Of a stretch of 8,787 bases of DNA, positions 1-5,275 are shown piece by piece. Within the stretch, counting starts at the first letter, position 1. Every line of letters starts with the position of its first letter. A program made the translations under genes and the position numbers. Source of the DNA: Campylobacteraceae bacterium (lineage in GTDB: Bacteria; Campylobacterota; Campylobacteria; Campylobacterales; Sulfurovaceae); contig JALVVQ010000203.1 in assembly GCA_027023325.1 (NCBI GenBank), positions 1 through 8,787 on the forward strand. Direction: 5' to 3'. A model generated the notes under the pieces. That model was not told the origin of the DNA. It saw only the letters and a program-made list of their open reading frames with translations, and did not search any database.

Positions 1-635
1 AGTGGTACCTCATTGTTTTTCTACTCTTGAGTGTTGGGTTGACTTATGCACACTATACACAAGGAGAAGATGGACTGTTTGAGAGCATGACGCATGCCTT
101 CTTCACCATTTCCTCTATTTTGACAACCACAGGATTCGTCTCTGTCAATTATGAGCACTGGGGTACCGTGGCAACAGTACTTATTTTATTGGCTATGTTG
201 GTAGGAGGCAATGCAGGCTCGACTGCTGGAGGGTTCAAAGTCAGCCGCTATGTGGTCTTGCTGAAAAACATGATGTTTCAGGTGCGTCGCCTTCTCCACC
301 CCAAAGCCATCAGTTCATTGTATGTGGATGGCAACCGTATCACCTATGATACGCTGGGCGTGATTACCGGGTTTGCCTTCCTGTTTATTGTCAGCAATCT
401 GATCTTGACTACCTATCTTTATGCACAGGGATATGACCTCATGACCTCATTGAGTGCAGCTATTGCCATGATCGGCAATATCGGTCCAGGATTTTCCAAG
501 GTTGGCGCAGTGGAGAATTATCACTTCTTCACAAATACTGAAAAGTTGGTGATGTCCTTTTTTATGATCTTGGGTCGTCTGGAATTTTATACAGTGATGA
601 TGCTTTTCTCCCGAAGTTTCTGGAAGAAGTTTTAG
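1..635 (+). CDS. trkH: Trk-type potassium uptake protein, membrane subunit (partial, 5' end outside window)
   Basis: C-terminal part, 210 residues, of a TrkH/KtrB family potassium channel-like transporter in the inner membrane; it normally works with the cytoplasmic NAD-binding subunit TrkA. The reading frame is open back to base 3 with no stop, so the true start lies upstream; the TTG at 27 is only an internal codon. Two pore-loop signatures are visible: TTTGF (bases 123-137), followed by the polar helix GGNAGSTAGGFKVSR, and GNIGPGF (474-494) in the last pore repeat. The LHPKA segment and the C-terminal GRLEFYTVMMLF stretch before FW are typical of TrkH. It converges on a minus-strand gene with an 18-bp gap (636-653) in which I see no hairpin terminator. 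Family assignment is firm; TrkH rather than KtrB is the likelier subgroup. Confidence 0.93.
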   Translation, partial: WYLIVFLLLSVGLTYAHYTQGEDGLFESMTHAFFTISSILTTTGFVSVNYEHWGTVATVLILLAMLVGGNAGSTAGGFKVSRYVVLLKNMMFQVRRLLHPKAISSLYVDGNRITYDTLGVITGFAFLFIVSNLILTTYLYAQGYDLMTSLSAAIAMIGNIGPGFSKVGAVENYHFFTNTEKLVMSFFMILGRLEFYTVMMLFSRSFWKKF

Positions 636-653
636 CCCTATTACCCAGTGATG

Positions 654-1700
654 CTATTCCGCACTGATATGCTGTTCTCTGGCAGCCTGATTGTATTCAA
701 TATAGATTTTACTGGTAGTGAAGAGAAAGGTAGTAATCGCTGGTCCGATAATTGCGCCCCAAAATCCATAGCTGGTCATGCCTGCCAGGATCGAGAAGAA
801 GATAATCATCTCGCCAACACTGGTACTGTTATGCAAAAGATCCTCTTTGATCACCTTGATGATGACAGGCTTGATCAAGGTATCCGCAACAATTGAAATC
901 ACAATGACCGAATAGAGTACGATAGCAATGGCCGCACTAGAACTTGTTTCACTCCAGCTAAAAAGAGCCAATGGCACCCAAAGCAAGGCACCTCCCACAA
1001 TAGGAATCAGCGAAGCAAACCCATAAAGTACCCCAAACAAGAGTCCGTTGAAGCCAAAATAGCTGATAAAAAACCCAAACAGCATCCCTTCAAAAATCGC
1101 TGTCACAATAATAGAGTAGAAGACTACCTCCATAGTAGAAGAAACCTCATTGAGCATCTGTGCGCTCTTTTCTCTGGAGACAGGGATAAGTGCCTTGAGC
1201 AGGTCAAAGAAGCGGTCACTGTAATAGTTGATCGCAGCATAAAAGACAATGACAAGCAGTACATCTTTCAGAAATCCAAGACCCACGCTTCCCCACTTGG
1301 TCAGATAAAGTGAGATATCTTTTAGGTAGGGTGTAATCTCTTCGGCTTTGAGATATTCATTGGCAAGGTCACTGAGGTAAGGTACATCTTTGACCAATTC
1401 TTTGGCTTTGGCAACAATCAATCGAATGGTCTCTTGGTCTAACTGACTCAAATAGCCTACACCAGAAGTAGCGGCATACACAATCGGTGCCAAAATAAGC
1501 ATAATCAGCAAAGCAACCATAATCAGTGTCGCCAGTTTCCCAGAATGAAATTTCTGTACAAAATAATGTGTCAGGTTAAAGGTAGCCATGACCATCAATG
1601 CCGCTACCGTAATGGGCAGCAAAAAGGGTGCATAGATGGAGTAGGCAGCCAACAATGCCAAAGCAAACAGTATCAGTACAATAGGAGAGGTCTTACTCAA
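654..1700 (-). CDS. AI-2E family transporter (PerM/YdiK-like membrane protein)
   Basis: Multi-pass inner-membrane protein of 348 residues, normal for the AI-2E/PerM family (PF01594). Hydrophobic segments lie near residues 6-40 (two spans), 57-78, 143-162, 192-248 (about three spans), 256-276 and 297-330, with a hydrophilic stretch at about 85-140, the usual family layout. The late LFGVLYGFASLIPIVGG segment, then the PVI and GFWGAIIGP motifs, are family hallmarks. Members export signalling molecules or act as ion antiporters; substrate cannot be told from sequence. The frame stays open upstream to 1802, but that would put 110 bp inside ruvB. I choose TTG at 1700-1698 because AAAGGAGGT stands just upstream and the protein then begins with a short polar segment before the first span. 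It overlaps the ruvB stop by 8 nt, which suggests translational coupling. Confidence 0.9.
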   Translation of the reverse strand: MSKTSPIVLILFALALLAAYSIYAPFLLPITVAALMVMATFNLTHYFVQKFHSGKLATLIMVALLIMLILAPIVYAATSGVGYLSQLDQETIRLIVAKAKELVKDVPYLSDLANEYLKAEEITPYLKDISLYLTKWGSVGLGFLKDVLLVIVFYAAINYYSDRFFDLLKALIPVSREKSAQMLNEVSSTMEVVFYSIIVTAIFEGMLFGFFISYFGFNGLLFGVLYGFASLIPIVGGALLWVPLALFSWSETSSSAAIAIVLYSVIVISIVADTLIKPVIIKVIKEDLLHNSTSVGEMIIFFSILAGMTSYGFWGAIIGPAITTFLFTTSKIYIEYNQAAREQHISAE

Positions 1701-2712
1701 AAAGACCTCCTTTATCTGCCTCTTCCGGCGGAGTAAGACGGAAAAGCGTATAGGTTTTAGCCGTAGCAATCCTCCCACGCGCCGTACGCTGGATATACCC
1801 ATTGGCGATCAAATAGGGTTCAAGTACATCCTCTATCGTCCCTTCATCTTCACTCAGTGCTGCACCGATCGTACTGAGTCCCATAGGTTTTCCTTTGGCA
1901 GTGATCAGAAGTTCGAGCAGTTGTATATCCTGTTCATCAAAGCCGATGTCATTGACACCCAGTTCATCCAGTGCAAAACGCGCCCGCTCCAGTCCAATCT
2001 GATCTTCATCCATGACCTCGGCAAAGTCGCGTACTCTCTTGAGGAGTCTTAGTGCAATCCTTGGTGTCCCCCTACTTCTGCCTGAAATCTCTTTGGCGGC
2101 ATGTATGTCTGCCACTTTTTCCAGTTTGTGGGATGCCTGCTGAATGATGGTTGCCAGCTCAGCAGGAGAGTAGAACTGCATACGAAAATGCATACCGAAA
2201 CGCTCTCTGAGGGGGTTGGAGAGCATCCCTGCCCTGGTGGTGGCACCGATGAGGGTAAAGCGTGGCAAATCGATCTTGACTGTCTGTGCTGCAGGGCCAC
2301 TGCCAATAATAATGTCCAGACGAAAATCCTCCATCGCAGGATAGAGAATCTCCTCGATAGCAGGGCTCATGCGATGGATTTCATCGATAAAGAGGATATC
2401 CCCCTCTTCGATATTGGTTAGCAGAGCCGCCAAATCACCTGCTTTTTCTATCATAGGCGCTGCGGTGGTCTTGATATTGGCACCCATCTGGGTGGCAATG
2501 ATATTGGCGAGTGTGGTCTTGCCCAGTCCTGGAGGACCAAAAAAGAGGATATGGTCCAGCGCCTCCTCTCTACGCCTGCTGGCCTCGATAAAAACCCTGA
2601 GATTTTTTTTGATCTTCTCTTGTCCTATATACTCATCCCAGGTACTTGGCCGCAGAGAGACTTCGTAGCTGCTCTCATTGTCAAAGCGCTCTATCTCTAC
2701 AATGCGCTCCAC
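1693..2712 (-). CDS. ruvB: Holliday junction branch migration DNA helicase RuvB
   Basis: RuvB is the AAA+ motor that, as hexameric rings with RuvA, drives branch migration of Holliday junctions in recombinational repair. The 339 residues match the usual length. Visible motifs in order: Walker A GPPGLGKTT (59-67), Walker B ILFIDEIHR (106-114), the family-specific beta-hairpin region (about 130-150), sensor 1 GATTRAG (156-162), the arginine finger in NPLRERFG (R169/R171 region), sensor 2 in RGTPRIALRLLKRVRDFA (214-231), and a C-terminal winged-helix domain ending around RTARGR (309-314). The start is GTG at 2712-2710, preceded by AGGAGGT at 6-nt spacing. It is second in an apparent panB-ruvB-AI-2E operon: 33 bp after panB, and its TAA overlaps the next gene by 8 nt. 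All catalytic motifs are intact. Confidence 0.98.
   Translation of the reverse strand: MERIVEIERFDNESSYEVSLRPSTWDEYIGQEKIKKNLRVFIEASRRREEALDHILFFGPPGLGKTTLANIIATQMGANIKTTAAPMIEKAGDLAALLTNIEEGDILFIDEIHRMSPAIEEILYPAMEDFRLDIIIGSGPAAQTVKIDLPRFTLIGATTRAGMLSNPLRERFGMHFRMQFYSPAELATIIQQASHKLEKVADIHAAKEISGRSRGTPRIALRLLKRVRDFAEVMDEDQIGLERARFALDELGVNDIGFDEQDIQLLELLITAKGKPMGLSTIGAALSEDEGTIEDVLEPYLIANGYIQRTARGRIATAKTYTLFRLTPPEEADKGGLFE
1705..1713 (-). promoter_or_regulatory. Strong Shine-Dalgarno deciding the TTG start of the AI-2E family gene
   Basis: On the minus strand this reads AAAGGAGGT, with 5 nt between GGAGG and the TTG at 1700-1698. It lies inside the last codons of ruvB. This near-perfect site is the reason for preferring the TTG start over the upstream ATG at 1802. 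Confidence 0.8.
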
Positions 2713-2717
2713 TAGCG

Positions 2718-2724
2718 ACCTCCT
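2718..2724 (-). promoter_or_regulatory. Shine-Dalgarno supporting the GTG start of ruvB
   Basis: Minus-strand AGGAGGT, with 6 nt between AGGAGG and GTG at 2712-2710. It fixes the ruvB start, for which no in-frame ATG is available at this position, and lies in the 33-bp panB-ruvB gap. Confidence 0.8.
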
Positions 2725-2745
2725 AGGGGCTGAGTCAATAGTTTG

Positions 2746-3558
2746 CTAATAGGCGTAATTGTCATCTGGAAATTCCCGTGCTTTGACTTCGTCTCTATAC
2801 TGCTGGAGTCCTTTGCGAATCAGTGCGGCACCGTCGCCATACTCCTTGACAAACTTGGGCTTGAAAGCTTCAAAAAATCCGAACATATCACTCCAGACCA
2901 GTACCTGCCCATCTGTACCTACACCTGCACCGATACCGATAGTGGGGATAGCCAGTGCCTGTGTGATGCGTGTGGCTGCTTCACTTTTCATGCCCTCAAG
3001 CAGCATAGCAAACGCACCTGCTTCCTGGAGCACCCTGGCATCTTCAAGAAGAGAAAGAATCTCCTCTTCACTCTTGCCTTGGATATAATAGCCTCCTTCG
3101 GCACGCACGGACTGAGGCTTGAGACCAATGTGGGTAATCACCGCGATACCGTTTTGCGTCAGATGTCGGACGATTTCTTCCTTCTCTCTGCCACCTTCTA
3201 TTTTAATCGCTTGGGCATTGGTCTCTCGGTAGACACGCACAGCATTGGCAAGTGCCTGTTCTTTATTGGTATAGGTGCCAAAAGGCATATCAAAGACGAT
3301 GAGCGGAAGTGTAGCACCATTGCAGACAGCCTGGGTATGGTAGATCATCTGATCCATGGTGGCAGAGAGTGTGTCTTCTTTGCCAAAAAAGCTCATATTG
3401 AGACTGTCTCCGACCAGTATCATCTCCACTTCACCATCAAACAGTTGGGCAAAGAGCGCATCATAGGCTGTGACCATAGTAATAGGCTCTTTTCCTTTGA
3501 GCTTTTGCAGGGTTTTGACGGTGACTTTTTTTTCTATTTTGGGTGTCTGTATACTCAT
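2746..3558 (-). CDS. panB: 3-methyl-2-oxobutanoate hydroxymethyltransferase (ketopantoate hydroxymethyltransferase)
   Basis: Cytoplasmic enzyme that transfers a hydroxymethyl group from 5,10-methylene-THF to 2-oxoisovalerate, giving ketopantoate, the first committed step of pantothenate/CoA synthesis. Numbered from the chosen start (270 aa), the magnesium ligands expected from E. coli PanB are present: D51 in VGDS, D90 in FDMPFG and E121 in KIEGG; the catalytic glutamate equivalent is E188 in LLEGM. IPTIGIGAG and DGQVLVW are further signatures. The start is uncertain. The frame opens with ATG at 3588, but that codon has no Shine-Dalgarno and gives an unusually long 280-aa protein. Tandem ATGs at 3561 and 3558 follow AAAGAG, and 3558 has the better 7-nt spacing. 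First gene of the minus-strand cluster, divergent from trpA. Confidence 0.95.
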   Translation of the reverse strand: MSIQTPKIEKKVTVKTLQKLKGKEPITMVTAYDALFAQLFDGEVEMILVGDSLNMSFFGKEDTLSATMDQMIYHTQAVCNGATLPLIVFDMPFGTYTNKEQALANAVRVYRETNAQAIKIEGGREKEEIVRHLTQNGIAVITHIGLKPQSVRAEGGYYIQGKSEEEILSLLEDARVLQEAGAFAMLLEGMKSEAATRITQALAIPTIGIGAGVGTDGQVLVWSDMFGFFEAFKPKFVKEYGDGAALIRKGLQQYRDEVKAREFPDDNYAY

Positions 3559-3601
3559 CATTCCACTCTTTAAAAATTTATTTCTCATTTTATCTAAAAA
3601 A

Positions 3602-3610
3602 TGTATAATA
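3602..3610 (-). promoter_or_regulatory. Candidate -10 region for the panB-ruvB-AI-2E operon
   Basis: On the minus strand the AT-rich core can be read as TATTAT (3610-3605) or TATACA (3607-3602). Transcription would start near 3590-3597, close to or past the ATG at 3588, favouring the downstream panB starts at 3558/3561. No clear -35 box is seen. It is superimposed on the trpA -10 box of the other strand, so the assignment is tentative. Confidence 0.35.
3604..3609 (+). promoter_or_regulatory. Candidate -10 box of trpA
   Basis: Exact TATAAT preceded directly by TG and by an AT-rich stretch with periodic T and A runs (about 3570-3602), with no evident -35 hexamer. That is the pattern known for the main sigma factor in Campylobacter and Helicobacter. 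A start near 3616 would give a leader of about 33 nt before trpA. Confidence 0.6.
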
Positions 3611-3648
3611 TCGACACTACATTAACAAAACCAATATAAAGAGCATCA

Positions 3649-4389
3649 ATGAAAAAACTGGTAGGCTATATCACGACAGGATTTCCCGATAGATACTTTA
3701 CTGTAGACCTAGCAATGGCGATGGCTGAAGCGGGGGTAGATACGCTGGAGTTAGGGATGCCATTCTCTGATCCGGTGGCTGATGGTCCGGTGATCGAGCA
3801 GGCAAACCTTCATGCATTGAATGGCGGGTTCAAATTGAAGCATCTGTTTGAGGTCTCCCGAGAGATCACACCCGTGGTCGATACCCTGTGGATGGGCTAT
3901 TTCAATCCTTTTTACCACAAAGGCATGGCGCATTTTATCGCAGAAGCCAAAGAGAGCGGTGTCAATGGATTTATCATCCCTGATCTGCCTTTTGAAGAAG
4001 CAGCACTTTACAAACCATTGATCGAAGAAGCAGACTTAAGCCTTATTGACTTTGTTGCCCCGACAGATTCTCCAGCACGGATTGCACAGATCACGGCAGA
4101 GGCGAAGAAGTTCATCTATTTGGTGGCCTATGCCGGCATTACTGGTACAGGCAAAAGCGAGGATCTACAGCCAATCATTACCGAAATCAAGCGCCACACA
4201 GAAACCCCGGTCTATGTGGGCTTTGGGGTAGACCAGCATACAGCCAAAGAGAAAGCAAAAGGGGTAGATGGCGTGATTGTGGGATCGGCCTTTATCAAAG
4301 TATTATTGGATGACCTATTGAACCACACCCAGAAAATTGCCAAGATTGCAAAGATCACCAAAGAGATCAAAGAAAAAATCAACGAATAG
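3649..4389 (+). CDS. trpA: Tryptophan synthase alpha subunit
   Basis: TIM-barrel subunit that cleaves indole-3-glycerol phosphate to indole and glyceraldehyde 3-phosphate; indole is channelled to TrpB for condensation with serine. The catalytic pair is intact: E34 in LELGMPFSDP and D45 in VADGP, the same 11-residue spacing as E49/D60 of E. coli. FIIPDLPFEE, YAGITGTG (flexible loop 6) and GVDGVIVGSAF (phosphate-binding end) follow in the usual order. At 246 residues it is shorter than E. coli TrpA (268), mainly by a shorter N-terminus; the C-terminus is a lysine-rich tail (KIAKITKEIKEK). The start ATG has AAAGAG at 5-nt spacing. No trpB is beside it: upstream is divergent panB, downstream lgt, so it is detached from the usual trpBA pair here. 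Confidence 0.97.
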   Translation: MKKLVGYITTGFPDRYFTVDLAMAMAEAGVDTLELGMPFSDPVADGPVIEQANLHALNGGFKLKHLFEVSREITPVVDTLWMGYFNPFYHKGMAHFIAEAKESGVNGFIIPDLPFEEAALYKPLIEEADLSLIDFVAPTDSPARIAQITAEAKKFIYLVAYAGITGTGKSEDLQPIITEIKRHTETPVYVGFGVDQHTAKEKAKGVDGVIVGSAFIKVLLDDLLNHTQKIAKIAKITKEIKEKINE

Positions 4390-4407
4390 CAGGAGTTAAC
4401 AAAAGAA

Positions 4408-4430
4408 GAGTATAATACTCCGAATTATAC
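4408..4430. repeat. Nested inverted repeats in the trpA-lgt gap
   Basis: Two overlapping perfect symmetries. GAGTAT-A-ATACTC (4408-4420) is a 13-nt palindrome with a single central base. GTATAAT (4410-4416) and ATTATAC (4424-4430) form a 7-bp inverted repeat with a 7-nt spacer. A further imperfect hairpin, AGGCT...AGCCT, follows at 4431-4450. The stems are AT-rich and lack a T tract, so they do not look like an intrinsic terminator; an operator or promoter element is as likely. Confidence 0.5.
4411..4416 (+). promoter_or_regulatory. Candidate -10 box of lgt and downstream genes
   Basis: Exact TATAAT, 52 bases upstream of the lgt ATG, inside the nested inverted repeats. A transcript starting near 4423 would have a leader of about 45 nt. 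No -35 box at the expected spacing, in keeping with the trpA promoter. Read-through from trpA could also serve lgt. Confidence 0.4.
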
Positions 4431-4468
4431 AGGCTACTTATGAGAAGCCTAGCAAAAGGTAGAGGTAC

Positions 4469-5275
4469 ATGGAACATTTTGTTTGGAATATCGATCCCAA
4501 TATTTTTAAGTTTGGTGCTATTCAGCTTCGCTGGTATGGCGTACTCTTTGTCGCCTCTTTTTTTATCGGGCTAGAGATTATGAAATGGATCTACCGTAGA
4601 GAAGGCAAAAATCCTGCTGTATTGGAAAACTTTCTGGTATATGTGATCATCGGCGCAGTCGTAGGGGCACGACTGATGCACTGTTTTGCCTACGAGCCGG
4701 ACTATTATCTCTCTCATCCGATGGAGATACTCTATGTCTGGAAAGGCGGATTGGCAAGTCATGGCGGGATGCTGGGTGTCATCATCGCACTTTACTTTTT
4801 TGCCAGACGCCATCAGGAGAGCTTCTGGTGGATGATCTCCCGAGCCACACTGCCAGGAATGGTAACAGCAGCCTTTGTACGGATAGGGAATTTTTTCAAC
4901 TCCGAGATTTTGGGTCTCAAAACAGATGTCTCTTGGGCAGTGATTTTTAGCAGAATAGATAACTACCCCAGACATCCGGTGCAGCTGTATGAGGCGACGG
5001 CCTATTTCTTGATCTTAGGGCTGCTGCTTTGGCTCTATCGCAGAAGCACCTTTTCCTTTGCGACCAAGATACTTCCCGGTGCTTTTCTCTCTCTCCTTTT
5101 TACGGCACGCTTTCTTCTAGAGTACACCAAGACAGAGCAGGCTGATTATGCCACGACACTGCCTTTTACGGTAGGACAGATGTTGAGTGTACCTTTTGTG
5201 TTCCTTGGGATACTTTGGGTGATTTGGGCTTTTGGCAGTACAGCTAAAGCAGTACGATGGCAGCGTACGCATTAG
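4469..5275 (+). CDS. lgt: Phosphatidylglycerol--prolipoprotein diacylglyceryl transferase
   Basis: Inner-membrane enzyme that moves diacylglyceryl from phosphatidylglycerol to the lipobox cysteine of prolipoproteins, the first step of lipoprotein maturation. The 268 residues and about seven hydrophobic segments (near 18-36, 53-72, 94-111, 122-137, 172-189, 197-215 and 231-252) fit the family. Key motifs: QLRWYG at the N-terminus, SHGGMLG with H98, VRIGNFFNSE with R138, RHPVQLYE, and FTVGQMLSVP near the end. H98 and R138 are 40 residues apart, as are the essential H103 and R143 of E. coli Lgt. The Shine-Dalgarno is moderate (AAAGG or AGAGG just before the ATG). It follows trpA by 79 bp and its last 19 nt overlap the next gene, so the two are probably cotranscribed and translationally coupled. 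Confidence 0.97.
   Translation: MEHFVWNIDPNIFKFGAIQLRWYGVLFVASFFIGLEIMKWIYRREGKNPAVLENFLVYVIIGAVVGARLMHCFAYEPDYYLSHPMEILYVWKGGLASHGGMLGVIIALYFFARRHQESFWWMISRATLPGMVTAAFVRIGNFFNSEILGLKTDVSWAVIFSRIDNYPRHPVQLYEATAYFLILGLLLWLYRRSTFSFATKILPGAFLSLLFTARFLLEYTKTEQADYATTLPFTVGQMLSVPFVFLGILWVIWAFGSTAKAVRWQRTH

Noticed and set aside
636..653. Bidirectional terminator between convergent trkH and the AI-2E family gene
   Set aside because: The gap is only 18 bp and shows no inverted repeat or T tract.
1701..1802. N-terminal extension of the AI-2E family protein up to the ATG at 1802
   Set aside because: It would lie fully inside ruvB. The TTG at 1700 has a near-perfect Shine-Dalgarno and gives a normal N-terminus.
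2603..2610. Run of eight T (A8 in ruvB), and a second A8 in panB at 3526-3533, as possible phase-variation tracts
   Set aside because: Both encode in-frame lysine codons in intact housekeeping genes. Runs of eight A are common at this base composition, and switching RuvB or PanB off makes little sense.
2743..3573. Long open frame (276 codons) on the + strand, almost exactly antisense to panB
   Set aside because: It mirrors the real panB gene, its translation is rich in Cys, His and Phe without family motifs, and PanB on the other strand keeps all catalytic residues. It is a codon-phase shadow.
4440..4574. Short open frame starting ATG at 4440, about 44 codons, overlapping the lgt start
   Set aside because: No Shine-Dalgarno stands before it, and most of it is lgt read in another frame. 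A leader peptide cannot be excluded but nothing supports one.
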